Source: Leucothrix mucor DSM 2157
GTDB taxonomy: Bacteria > Pseudomonadota > Gammaproteobacteria > Thiotrichales > Thiotrichaceae
NCBI RefSeq assembly: GCF_000419525.1
Contig: NZ_ATTE01000001.1
Coordinates: forward strand, 806,001-870,000
Direction: 5' to 3'
Length of the DNA: 64,000 nt
Made by a program: the position numbers and the translations under genes. The notes below the pieces were generated by a model. That model was not told where the DNA came from and searched no databases. It saw only the letters and a list, made by a program, of their open reading frames with translations. Below, piece after piece: positions 17,287-25,878 of this stretch (its first letter is position 1; every line of letters starts with the position of its first letter).

Positions 17287-18822
17287 ATGAATATGAAAAA
17301 AAAGCCGAATGTCATCCTGATCTCAACCGATCAGCATCGCGGAGACTGCATTGGTCCAGAGGGACGGGGGGTATTTACACCAAATATAGATCGCATTGGT
17401 GAAAAGGGCGTTCGATTTACGACGTGTATCACGCCAAACCCGATGTGTCAGCCTGCTCGTGCATCAATCTTGACCGGAAAGCTGCCGTACAGTCATGGCG
17501 TACGCGATAATGGGCGTGATTTAGAAGAGGCATTAGGTGAGTCTGGCCTGGGTGGTTCGTTTTCAAAAGCAGGTTATGACACTTATTTTATCGGGAAAGC
17601 GCACCTTTCCAGTCAACAGACTTTTGAGCCTTCGGGACGTCCGGAGTGTTATAAGAGTGCGAAGGACTACCCACCAGAATGGCGTGGTAAGTATATGGGT
17701 TTTGATGATGTTCAGATCATGCTTCGTCCCCATCATCATACTCAGTGGAGTGAGCCCCCTGAAGCACTCAACTACGAATACTGGCTTAATCAGAATGGCC
17801 AAGGCCAAGCGCGTTGGGATCTTGCCAAAGTTCACTTGGATCCCGAGACTGCACATTTTCAAACCTGGCGATCAGCACTGGATGAGGAGTGGCACTCATC
17901 CCCTTGGATCGGCAACCGTGCCGTTGAAATGATCGAGAACAAGGGTGAAGAACCCTTAATGGCCTGGCTCTCATTTCCCGATCCGCACCCACCGTTTCTT
18001 GCGCCTAAACCTTGGTGTGATATGTATTCTAGAGATGATGTGGCCATTGCTAAGCACTCAGAGTTGGATCTCGATAAACGCCCTTGGTGGCATAAAGCCT
18101 TCGTAGAAGATCGTGCTAAACCGATCAAGCAGGGTGCTGAACATAATGCGGGCGGGGTTGATTGGGGTCAGAAGGGGGACTTAAACGAGAGCGCCTTGCG
18201 CGACATTACTGCGATTTACTTCGGCATGATTTCTGCTGTCGATCATCAGGTTGGACGAATTCTTGATGCGCTTGAGGCTAAAGGTGAGCTGGACAATACC
18301 TATATTATCTTCACCAGCGACCATGGTGAATGGCTTGGTGATCATGGCCTGCTATTGAAAGGACCAATGCTCTATGACGGCTTGTTACGAGTCCCTTGTT
18401 TAATTCAGGGGCCGGGCATTCCTGCCGGGCAAGTGATTCAGGACCCGATCAGTACTGTTGATGTGTTAGCGACGGCGGCTGATCTTGCGGGTATTGAGCT
18501 GCCAGAGTCTCATGGACAATCGTGGCGTGGGCTTTGGGATGGCTCAGAGATCCGCGACTTCGCGCTTGCGGAGTATGAAGTGGACTCCATTCGCTCGGCG
18601 GTCGATATGGACTTGATGACGGTTCGAAGTAAGCGTTATCGGATGTCGGTCGATCTGCGCACGAACACCGGTGAGTTGTATGATATGCAGGAAGACCCTG
18701 AAGAAATGATCAACCTGTTCGATGATCCGGGTTATCGATCAATACGGTCTGAGCACATGGATATGATACGTTCCAGGCCTGACGATATGATTCCAGTTTC
18801 GCCGCGCGTTGGATGGCACTAA
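17287..18822 (+). CDS. S1-family sulfatase, no signal peptide
   Basis: 511 residues from ATG 17287 (MNMKKKPNVI), with GGGA just upstream; a longer frame back to 17158 would run through the operator region and is unlikely. Formylglycine signature CQPARASILTG with Cys54; STDQHRGD near the N-terminus and TSDHGEWLGDHGLLLKG are the metal-binding segments. Catalytic domain begins at residue 7, so there is no export signal and it should be cytoplasmic. It is clearly different in sequence from the sulfatase at 9114-10523, so the two probably remove sulfate from different positions. Confidence 0.92.
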   Translation: MNMKKKPNVILISTDQHRGDCIGPEGRGVFTPNIDRIGEKGVRFTTCITPNPMCQPARASILTGKLPYSHGVRDNGRDLEEALGESGLGGSFSKAGYDTYFIGKAHLSSQQTFEPSGRPECYKSAKDYPPEWRGKYMGFDDVQIMLRPHHHTQWSEPPEALNYEYWLNQNGQGQARWDLAKVHLDPETAHFQTWRSALDEEWHSSPWIGNRAVEMIENKGEEPLMAWLSFPDPHPPFLAPKPWCDMYSRDDVAIAKHSELDLDKRPWWHKAFVEDRAKPIKQGAEHNAGGVDWGQKGDLNESALRDITAIYFGMISAVDHQVGRILDALEAKGELDNTYIIFTSDHGEWLGDHGLLLKGPMLYDGLLRVPCLIQGPGIPAGQVIQDPISTVDVLATAADLAGIELPESHGQSWRGLWDGSEIRDFALAEYEVDSIRSAVDMDLMTVRSKRYRMSVDLRTNTGELYDMQEDPEEMINLFDDPGYRSIRSEHMDMIRSRPDDMIPVSPRVGWH

Positions 18823-19069
18823 ACGGTATTTGCCTTTAGATGGAGGGATTGGTTTCATCCTTTCCTCTCCCCCTAGTGCCTCTACCGTCTGCAACTAGTC
18901 GAGCTATTGCAGTAGGTTTCACCGCCCATTGCACACGCTTTTTTGTCATGCTGCTTAGCTAACTTCTCTGTAAAAAGGCTGCCACGACCATGGCTGTAGA
19001 GCAGTAATCTCTTACAAAAAAGCTTACTCCCTAGAGACTTTTTAAAAAATACTACATATTATTTAATAA
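18823..19069. other. Intergenic, no gene seen
   Basis: About 250 bases between the sulfatase stop and operator D. No open frame with recognisable product and no strong hairpin was seen. It probably contains the end of the sulfatase transcript and upstream promoter DNA of the following transporter operon; the last 50 bases are very AT-rich. Confidence 0.4.
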
Positions 19070-19102
19070 ATAATGTACGATATTGAAATTATCGTGCAAT
19101 AT
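19070..19102. promoter_or_regulatory. Candidate operator D upstream of Opp-type transporter operon
   Basis: ATAATGTACGAT (19070-19081) and ATCGTGCAATAT (19091-19102) form an inverted pair. The left arm is the exact reverse complement of the arm at 17188-17199; the right includes an 11-base match to 11306-11316. Sits 90-120 bases before the binding-protein start, where a repressor site could act. Confidence 0.55.
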
Positions 19103-19191
19103 GTAAGATGACTCACATGAACAAAACAGATCGTTCAGTCATTAACTAATGGCAATGATAATTGACGAAATAGGACGGAGGATAAAAGGAA

Positions 19192-21135
19192 ATGAAAAAT
19201 ATGATACATCCAAGTAAAAAATGGATTGTAAGCCTTGCGGTCATTGGTTCCGTAGCCCTAGGTGTGGCATCAGCCTATGCACAGGACTATCAGCAAGCTC
19301 CCATGCTAGACCCATTAGTTAAATCCGGCGATTTACCACCCTTGAGTGAGCGCCTACCAAACAATCCACTGGTTTTCGAAACACTTGATTCAATTGGTGA
19401 ATATGGCGGCACCATGCGTCGTGCGATTCTAGGGGGTGGAGATCAACATAATATCGTGCGTACGATTGGGCATGAAAACCTGGTTCGCTGGAGTGCAGAC
19501 TGGACAGAAATAAAGCCGAACATTGCTGAAAGTTGGACCGTATCCGAGGATGCAACGACGTTTACCTTTAAATTGCGATCGGGTATGAAATGGTCGGATG
19601 GTGCACCGTTTAGTGCTGATGACGTGATGTTCTGGTATGAAGTCTTTTCAGACAAGCGTTTGACCCCATCAAAACACGCAATTTACGTTGGTCCAAATGG
19701 CCCGGTAAAAGTATCGAAAATTGATGATCTAACTGTTGAATTTAAATTTGATACACCGAACGGTCTGTTCATTCCTAATATAGCCTACGGCTTTGGTTAT
19801 TACCCTGTTAACTATCCAAAACATTACCTCAGTCAGTTTCACGAAAAATACAACCCTGATGGGATTCAAAAGCTCGTTGATGCAGAGCCTGCAGCAGCAG
19901 ACTGGGTGTCATTATTTACTTTGAAAGCTGCTCCGATGCATACCCCATCGTTTTGGCAAAATGTAGATCGGCCAACGCTACATCCCTGGAAGCTACAGAA
20001 TGCCTATGGTTCTTCAGACCGAGTGGTTGCCGAGCGTAATCCGTACTTCTGGAAGGTCGATGGTGAGGGCAATCAATTGCCGTACTTTGACCGCATTACC
20101 TGGGATCAGGTAGAAGATCCGGAGACGATTCTGTTAAAAGCCTTTAATGGTGAAATCGACTACATGAACCGCCACTTGGGTCGCCCTGCGAACCGTGCAG
20201 TTCTGACCGATAATATGGAACGTGGAAAGTTTCACTTTTTCGACACCAATGACCTGCCTTCTAATGGGGCGATCCTGATGTTGAACCTAAATAATCCTGA
20301 TCCAATCAAAAACAAGATTGTTAATAACAAAGACTTCAGGATAGGCCTTAGTCATGCGGTCAATCGACAGGAGATTATCGATCTTATCTATTTCGGTTCA
20401 GGCCGTCCTGCCCAGACTGCACCACAACCTGTGTCACCGCTCTATAACAAGCGAATGGCGACTCAATTCACTGAGTACAATCCGAAACTGGCCAATGAAT
20501 ATTTGGATAAAGCGGGCTTAACTGAGCGTGATAGTGAAGGTTTTCGTAAAGACCCTACTGGAAAACGCTTCACACTGGTCTTCTTAACAGCCGATGTTTT
20601 TGGTGCTCAATTTCCGGATGTCTTGGAGCTGGTTGCAGAATATGCCCGCAAGGTCGGGTTAGATCTACAGGTTCGCATGAGTGACCGTGCACGTTTACAA
20701 GAAATAGCCGCTTCATCACAGCATGATGCCTATATCTGGAATTGTGCGGGTGGTCAGTCAGATGCTTATACCTCTCCTGAGTGTTACCTGCCTTTTGGCT
20801 CAGCAGTTTACTGGGCACCTGAGTGGACAAAGTGGGGGAGTGATCCTGAAACCGGTATTGAGCCACCAGAGGCGATCAAAGCCTTGTTTACTCAATACAA
20901 TTTAGTAAAGGCTGCGCCGACTACCGAGCAGCGTAAGAAAATGATGGAAAAGCTGCTTGAGATGTCTGCCGATCAACTGCTTACGATTGGTCTGGTTCAG
21001 AGTGATCCGGCGTTTGGTGTCGCGCGCAACAACGTGATGAATGCCCCTGATCCTTTGCCCATGTCTGGACAGCTTTGGTACCCATCTCCATACGTTAGTC
21101 AGATGTACTACAAAGGTGGCAAGTCTTTGCCATAA
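19192..21135 (+). CDS. Family 5 (Opp/Dpp-type) periplasmic substrate-binding protein
   Basis: 647 residues, long for the family. Signal peptide with basic N-terminus (MKNMIHPSKKW), hydrophobic core, and likely cut near SAYAQ. Mature segments match SBP_bac_5: IAESWTVSEDATTFTFKLRSGMKWSDGAPFSADDV is the usual lobe-I motif. Strong start signal GGAGGATAAAAGGAA before ATG. Large family-5 proteins of this kind include binders of oligosaccharides as well as peptides; position between a sulfatase and the rest of the locus suggests a sugar ligand here. First gene of a five-gene transporter operon. Confidence 0.9.
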   Translation: MKNMIHPSKKWIVSLAVIGSVALGVASAYAQDYQQAPMLDPLVKSGDLPPLSERLPNNPLVFETLDSIGEYGGTMRRAILGGGDQHNIVRTIGHENLVRWSADWTEIKPNIAESWTVSEDATTFTFKLRSGMKWSDGAPFSADDVMFWYEVFSDKRLTPSKHAIYVGPNGPVKVSKIDDLTVEFKFDTPNGLFIPNIAYGFGYYPVNYPKHYLSQFHEKYNPDGIQKLVDAEPAAADWVSLFTLKAAPMHTPSFWQNVDRPTLHPWKLQNAYGSSDRVVAERNPYFWKVDGEGNQLPYFDRITWDQVEDPETILLKAFNGEIDYMNRHLGRPANRAVLTDNMERGKFHFFDTNDLPSNGAILMLNLNNPDPIKNKIVNNKDFRIGLSHAVNRQEIIDLIYFGSGRPAQTAPQPVSPLYNKRMATQFTEYNPKLANEYLDKAGLTERDSEGFRKDPTGKRFTLVFLTADVFGAQFPDVLELVAEYARKVGLDLQVRMSDRARLQEIAASSQHDAYIWNCAGGQSDAYTSPECYLPFGSAVYWAPEWTKWGSDPETGIEPPEAIKALFTQYNLVKAAPTTEQRKKMMEKLLEMSADQLLTIGLVQSDPAFGVARNNVMNAPDPLPMSGQLWYPSPYVSQMYYKGGKSLP

Positions 21136-21144
21136 AAACCCTTT

Positions 21145-21169
21145 CGGCAGAGGGATAGTGCCTCTGCCG
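21145..21169 (+). terminator. Intercistronic hairpin between binding-protein and permease genes
   Basis: Perfect 9-base stem CGGCAGAGG / CCTCTGCCG with a 7-base loop, followed by TATTTTGCTTTT. It lies 9 bases after the binding-protein stop and 32 before the permease start. It would stabilise or partly terminate the transcript so that the binding protein is made in excess over the membrane subunits. Confidence 0.7.
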
Positions 21170-21201
21170 TATTTTGCTTTTAGGTCTAACTAGGAAAGAC
21201 G

Positions 21202-22185
21202 ATGCTTGGATTTATCTATCGCCGTATTCTCTACATGATCCCGACCGTTATTATGGTTTCGATCGTGACCTTTATAATCATCCAGCTTCCGCCTGGTGAT
21301 TATTTGGATACACTCGCTGCGGAATTAAGTGACTCAGGAGGCTTGGACTCTGGCACGATGCAGTCGCTTCGCGACCAATACGGTCTCGGTCAACCGATAT
21401 ACGTACAGTACTGGAAGTGGATCACTGGCATTGTGTTTGAAGGTGACTTTGGCCTTTCATTCGAGAAAAATCTTCCTGTGGGTGACTTGATTTGGGACCG
21501 CTTAGGCTGGACGTTCGGAATCTCGTTGCTAACACTGTTGTTTATTTGGATTACCGCATTACCTATCGGTATTTATTCGGCGGTACGCAAATATTCCTTT
21601 GGTGACTATGCCGCTACTTTTTTTGGCTTTTTGGGGCTTGCCGTTCCCAATTTCTTGCTTGCCTTAGTGATGATGTACGTCACCTTCAAGTATTTCGGTC
21701 AGAGTGTTGGTGGCTTGGTCAGCCCTGAATATATCGGTGAACCGTGGACGTTTGATAAGTTCATCGATCTGTTAAAACATATCTGGATGCCTATCGTAGT
21801 CGTCGGTACCTCAGGCGCAGCGGCGCTCATTCGTATTATGCGTGCCAATCTGCTAGATGAGCTATATCGCCCCTATGTGGTTACGGCTCGTGCCAAAGGT
21901 ATGTCGGAATTTCAGTTGCTAATGAGATACCCAGTTCGTGTTGCACTGAATCCGTTTATTTCAACGATTGGTTGGATACTCCCGACACTGGTATCGGGCG
22001 AAATTATTGTAGCCGTCGTTATGAACCTTCCCACCACAGGCCCCATGCTGCTGCGCGCGCTACTGGTGCAGGACATGTATTTGGCAGGCTCGCTTATTTT
22101 AATTGTGAGCTTACTGACAGTGCTCGGCACACTGATCTCAGACCTGCTTCTAGCCTGGATTGATCCAAGGATTCGTTACCAATGA
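21202..22185 (+). CDS. Opp/Dpp-type ABC transporter permease (DppB-like)
   Basis: 327 residues. N-terminal helix (FIYRRILYMIPTVIMVSIVTFII), then a periplasmic loop with LRDQYGLGQPIYVQYWKWI, and five further helices. The inner-membrane binding-protein-dependent transport motif RIMRANLLDELYRPYVVTARAKGMSE is intact. Overlaps the next permease by 4 bases (ATGA). Family PepT; substrate here probably an oligosaccharide. Confidence 0.93.
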   Translation: MLGFIYRRILYMIPTVIMVSIVTFIIIQLPPGDYLDTLAAELSDSGGLDSGTMQSLRDQYGLGQPIYVQYWKWITGIVFEGDFGLSFEKNLPVGDLIWDRLGWTFGISLLTLLFIWITALPIGIYSAVRKYSFGDYAATFFGFLGLAVPNFLLALVMMYVTFKYFGQSVGGLVSPEYIGEPWTFDKFIDLLKHIWMPIVVVGTSGAAALIRIMRANLLDELYRPYVVTARAKGMSEFQLLMRYPVRVALNPFISTIGWILPTLVSGEIIVAVVMNLPTTGPMLLRALLVQDMYLAGSLILIVSLLTVLGTLISDLLLAWIDPRIRYQ

Positions 22186-23348
22186 ACCTATCTAACGCAA
22201 GTACAAATGGCGCTGCGAATAGCCCGAAAGAGGCCGCGGAAAACGATGTGGCTATGCCCGAATTATTGGGCCCACGGTCTCTGATGTGGCGTAAATTTAA
22301 ACGACACCGGATTGGCTATATCAGTCTTTGGATTATCGGACTGGTCTATTTGATGGCACTGTTCGGTGAGTTCGTAACCACTAGCAACATTGGCGAAACC
22401 AATAGGAAGGCACCTTTTGCCCCTCCAATGGGAATTCATCTTTTTGTAGAAAACGAGACGGGTGAGTCTAGATTCCAACTGCATGCCAAGGGACTGACAC
22501 TAAAGCTAAACCGTGAAGAAAGACGTCGTACCTTTGTGGAAGACCCCGATAAAATTATTCCGCTTGGTTTTTTCGTAGAGGGATATGAGTACAAATTACT
22601 TGGGTTAATTCCCATGAATCGGCACTTATTTGGCCCGGTGAATGCGGAAGATCGTGTGTATTTCTTTGGTGCTGACCGCTTAGGGCGGGATATTTTTAGC
22701 CGTATCGTTATGGGGACACGCATCTCCATGTCTATTGGACTTATCGGCGTCATTGTGTCTTTGTTTATCGGCGTTTCTCTGGGTGGTATATCAGGCTTCT
22801 ATGGGGGCTGGATAGATAATTCCATTCAAAGACTGATTGAGTTTATTCGCTCGATTCCAACAATACCGTTGTGGATGGGATTGGCCGCTGCAATACCTCT
22901 AGGGTGGCCGCCGTTACGAACCTACTTTGTAGTCACGCTTATTGTTTCAATGATTGGCTGGACAAGTCTTGCCAGAGAAGTCAGAGGGAAGTTTCTGTCG
23001 TTACGCAACGAGGATTATATTATCGCAGCACGGCTGGATGGTCTGACCGACTGGGAAGTAATTTGGAAGCACATGGTGCCGTCCTTTTCGAGTCATATTA
23101 TTGCCTCACTCACCTTAGCCGTGCCACTGATGATTCTGGCTGAAACCTCCTTATCATTTTTGGGGATTGGCTTACAGCCACCGACAGTTTCTTGGGGAAC
23201 CTTGCTCAAAGAAGCCCAAAACATCCGAACGATTATTCAAGCGCCGTGGCTGCTAATCGCACCAGGATCAATGATTGTAATGACAGTCCTCGCACTCAAC
23301 TTTTTAGGAGATGGAATTCGTGATGCAGCAGACCCATCAACACACTGA
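22182..23348 (+). CDS. Opp/Dpp-type ABC transporter permease (DppC-like, with periplasmic insert)
   Basis: 388 residues, about 90 longer than DppC. After the first helix (IGYISLWIIGLVYLMALFGEF) there is an extra periplasmic region of roughly 110 residues before FGADRLGRDIFSRIVMG, the usual DppC motif. EAA-type loop: AARLDGLTDWEVIWKHMVPS. The insertion is seen in permeases that accompany large family-5 binding proteins. It overlaps both neighbouring genes. Confidence 0.92.
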   Translation: MNLSNASTNGAANSPKEAAENDVAMPELLGPRSLMWRKFKRHRIGYISLWIIGLVYLMALFGEFVTTSNIGETNRKAPFAPPMGIHLFVENETGESRFQLHAKGLTLKLNREERRRTFVEDPDKIIPLGFFVEGYEYKLLGLIPMNRHLFGPVNAEDRVYFFGADRLGRDIFSRIVMGTRISMSIGLIGVIVSLFIGVSLGGISGFYGGWIDNSIQRLIEFIRSIPTIPLWMGLAAAIPLGWPPLRTYFVVTLIVSMIGWTSLAREVRGKFLSLRNEDYIIAARLDGLTDWEVIWKHMVPSFSSHIIASLTLAVPLMILAETSLSFLGIGLQPPTVSWGTLLKEAQNIRTIIQAPWLLIAPGSMIVMTVLALNFLGDGIRDAADPSTH

Positions 23349-24348
23349 CCCACTGGTCGAGATTCGCAATCTTAAAACGCACTTTTTCACTGATGACGGG
23401 GTGGTCAAGGCAGTCGACGGTGTTGATCTTGATGTCTATGCCAACCGTACCTTATGTGTTCTTGGTGAAAGCGGTTGTGGCAAATCCATCATGGCTCGAT
23501 CGATATTGCGGATTCTGGATTCCCCAGGGAAAATAGTGGACGGCAATATCATCTACCACAACGATCATGGCCAGAGTATTGATCTGGCCACCGTCCAACA
23601 TGGTTCTAAAGAGCTTCGAAGTATTCGGGGCCAGGATATTGCCATGATATTTCAGGAGCCGATGACGTCGCTTGGCCCTATTCAGAAGGTTGGTAAGCAA
23701 ATTACCGAGACGATTCTCCTCCACCGAAAAATGTCTAAGGCAGAGGCCAAAGAAACGGCCATTGAAATGCTTGACCGTGTTGGTATTCCAAAGCCGGCAG
23801 AACGGTATAACGCTTACCCATTCGAGTTATCTGGCGGTATGCGACAGCGGGTTATGATTGCCATGGCACTATCGTGTCAGCCGCGTTTATTAATCGCAGA
23901 CGAGCCGACAACAGCACTCGATGTGACTACGCAAGCTCAAATTCTAGATCTCATTGCGGAATTGAAAGATGAGTTTAAGATGGGGGTGATGCTAATTACG
24001 CATGACCTTGGTGTGGTTGCGGAAGTGGCCGAGGATGTAGCGGTTATGTATATGGGTAAAGTGGTTGAGAAAGGGGATGTCTACTCCATTTTTGAAAACC
24101 CTCAGCACCCATACACGCAGGCTCTTTTGGAGTCTGTACCACGCATAGGTTCTGCCCGGCGAAAACGCCTTCCCGCTATTCGAGGTATGGTTCCTCACCC
24201 TCTAGCGCGACCTTCAGGTTGCACCTTTCGGACACGCTGTGACAAATTCATGCCCGGAGTCTGTGATCAAGGTGAGCCACCGATGGTTTCTGTCGGTAAC
24301 AGTGAGAGCGCCTGCTTTATTCACACGCTGGGGGTAGCACATGGCTAA
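23323..24348 (+). CDS. Opp/Dpp-type ABC transporter ATPase (DppD-like)
   Basis: 341 residues from ATG 23323. AGGAG at 23306-23310 abuts an ATG at 23311, so the start is more likely GTG 23320 or ATG 23323. Walker A GESGCGKSI, Q-loop FQEPMTSLGP, signature LSGGMRQRVMIAMAL, Walker B LLIADEPTTALD, and switch His in THDLGVVAEVAEDV. The C-terminal oligopeptide-transport extension has four cysteines (GCTFRTRC, then VCDQ and the Cys in SACF), as in DppD proteins that carry an iron-sulfur cluster. It overlaps genes on both sides. Confidence 0.93.
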   Translation: MQQTHQHTDPLVEIRNLKTHFFTDDGVVKAVDGVDLDVYANRTLCVLGESGCGKSIMARSILRILDSPGKIVDGNIIYHNDHGQSIDLATVQHGSKELRSIRGQDIAMIFQEPMTSLGPIQKVGKQITETILLHRKMSKAEAKETAIEMLDRVGIPKPAERYNAYPFELSGGMRQRVMIAMALSCQPRLLIADEPTTALDVTTQAQILDLIAELKDEFKMGVMLITHDLGVVAEVAEDVAVMYMGKVVEKGDVYSIFENPQHPYTQALLESVPRIGSARRKRLPAIRGMVPHPLARPSGCTFRTRCDKFMPGVCDQGEPPMVSVGNSESACFIHTLGVAHG

Positions 24349-25324
24349 GACTATTCTTGAAATTCGTGAGCTGGATATGCACTTTTCCATCGGTGGAGGC
24401 TTCTTTAAAAAGTCTACTGATGTGGTACGAGCAGTAGATAATATCTCTTTCGATGTTTATCGGGGGGAGACTTTCGGTGTAGTTGGTGAGAGTGGAAGTG
24501 GCAAGACGACGCTTGGGCGCTGCATTATGCAGATTCTGAGCCCGACCAGTGGATCCATTCATTTTAAGGCAGCTGATCAGCCCGAAGTGCAGTTGGTTGG
24601 TGCGGAACAACATGTTCTTCGCGATATGTGGAAAAAAATACGCATGGTGTTTCAGGACCCACAGTCATCCTTAAACCCTAAGCTTAGGGTAATTGATTTG
24701 GTCGGCCAATGCTTACGCAAATCTGAAGGGCTTTCCGGGCAGGAACTCGCCGATAGAGTATCGGTGCTGCTGGAGCAAGTAGGTCTGCGTAAAGAGTTTC
24801 TACTTCGATACCCTAATGCATTTTCCGGTGGCCAAAGACAACGGCTTGGTATTGCGCGTGCTCTCGCCACAAATCCTGAATTGATTATTGCTGATGAAGC
24901 AGTTTCAGCGCTGGATGTTTCGATACAAGCGCAGACTCTAAACTTACTACAAGACTTACAAGATAAACTGGGATTGACCTATGTCTTCATTACTCACGAT
25001 TTAGCCGTAGTCGAGCACGTTTGCGACCGTATTGCAGTCATGTATCTCGGCCAAATAGTGGAGCTATCAACAACAGAGGAGCTATTTAGAGCACCTAAGC
25101 ACCCTTACACCCGGGCGTTACTTGATGCTGTACCCATGCCTGACCCACGGAAACGGCGGGGTAAACGAAAACCCGTTGTTATAAGTGATGGCTCAACATC
25201 GAAAAATGCTTGTCATTTTGCTTCGCGTTGCCCTCATGTCACAGCTGTATGCCGGGAAACAAAACCGCCGAAGCGGACTATTAATGGCGCAGACGTGTTG
25301 TGTCATTTTGCAGGAGAGATTTGA
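24341..25324 (+). CDS. Opp/Dpp-type ABC transporter ATPase (DppF-like)
   Basis: 327 residues. Walker A GESGSGKTT, Q-loop FQDPQSSLNP, signature FSGGQRQRLGIARAL, Walker B LIIADEAVSALD and switch His in THDLAVVEHVC. C-terminal extension contains CHFASRCPHVTAVC. Starts 8 bases inside the DppD-like gene. Last gene of the operon; with it both nucleotide-binding domains of a heterodimeric importer are present. Confidence 0.93.
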   Translation: MAKTILEIRELDMHFSIGGGFFKKSTDVVRAVDNISFDVYRGETFGVVGESGSGKTTLGRCIMQILSPTSGSIHFKAADQPEVQLVGAEQHVLRDMWKKIRMVFQDPQSSLNPKLRVIDLVGQCLRKSEGLSGQELADRVSVLLEQVGLRKEFLLRYPNAFSGGQRQRLGIARALATNPELIIADEAVSALDVSIQAQTLNLLQDLQDKLGLTYVFITHDLAVVEHVCDRIAVMYLGQIVELSTTEELFRAPKHPYTRALLDAVPMPDPRKRRGKRKPVVISDGSTSKNACHFASRCPHVTAVCRETKPPKRTINGADVLCHFAGEI

Positions 25325-25358
25325 TAGCTGCTGTTGTGAAGTTTATTTAGTGAGTTGT

Positions 25359-25374
25359 CCCCAATTTGTTGGGG
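25359..25374 (+). terminator. Short hairpin after the transporter operon
   Basis: CCCCAA-TTTG-TTGGGG, 6-base stem, 35 bases after the DppF-like stop. The base following is G-rich and there is no T-run. Marks a plausible 3' end of the locus. Confidence 0.35.
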
Positions 25375-25464
25375 GCGCTTCATGTACGCTTTACAGGGAA
25401 GCATTGCTTACAGCGTTGTGTTAGATTCATTGTTGTTGATATTTTTGCGTAATGAGACTGAATA

Positions 25465-25800
25465 ATGGCGCTAGATTTTCACATAGGAAATAATCAAGAA
25501 GAAGCATCCTATAACCATTCAGATGCTTCATTTGACTTACAGTCCCATAGACTAATCTTCAACCGCCTAGCTCTAGCTAATGACAAATTTCCCTTATTCA
25601 AGAAGCTAGAGAATTACTACGAAGACACAAACTACAGTGCTGAGGAATTAGCCAACCTTATCGATGAAGTACGCCAAATTAAAGAACTGCTCTCTGAGAA
25701 CAAAGAATTAGCCAGTCAACTAAATGAGCTATTGATTACTTGCGATAAGGCTTTAAAGAGGGGCTTAGTATCTGGGTGTTTTGTGACTGAGCTACGATGA
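25465..25800 (+). CDS. Hypothetical protein
   Basis: 111 residues; no family recognised. Acidic, no signal peptide or membrane helix. Residues 55-95 (SAEELANLIDEVRQIKEL, then ENKELASQLNELL) look like amphipathic helices, perhaps a coiled coil. It sits just downstream of the sugar locus with AT-rich composition, followed by another unknown gene in the same direction 78 bases later. The two may belong together, but nothing links them functionally. Confidence 0.6.
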   Translation: MALDFHIGNNQEEASYNHSDASFDLQSHRLIFNRLALANDKFPLFKKLENYYEDTNYSAEELANLIDEVRQIKELLSENKELASQLNELLITCDKALKRGLVSGCFVTELR

Positions 25801-25878
25801 CTAATTAGCTTCATCATAAAAACTGCTCACTTGCTCGCGCATTTCTTCTCAGACTAAATAAACCATCGGAAATTAAAA

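Noticed and set aside
23320-24348. Assignment of the Opp-type transporter to peptides
   Set aside because: Position inside the sulfatase/dgo locus with shared operator favours an oligosaccharide substrate; peptide transport cannot be excluded.
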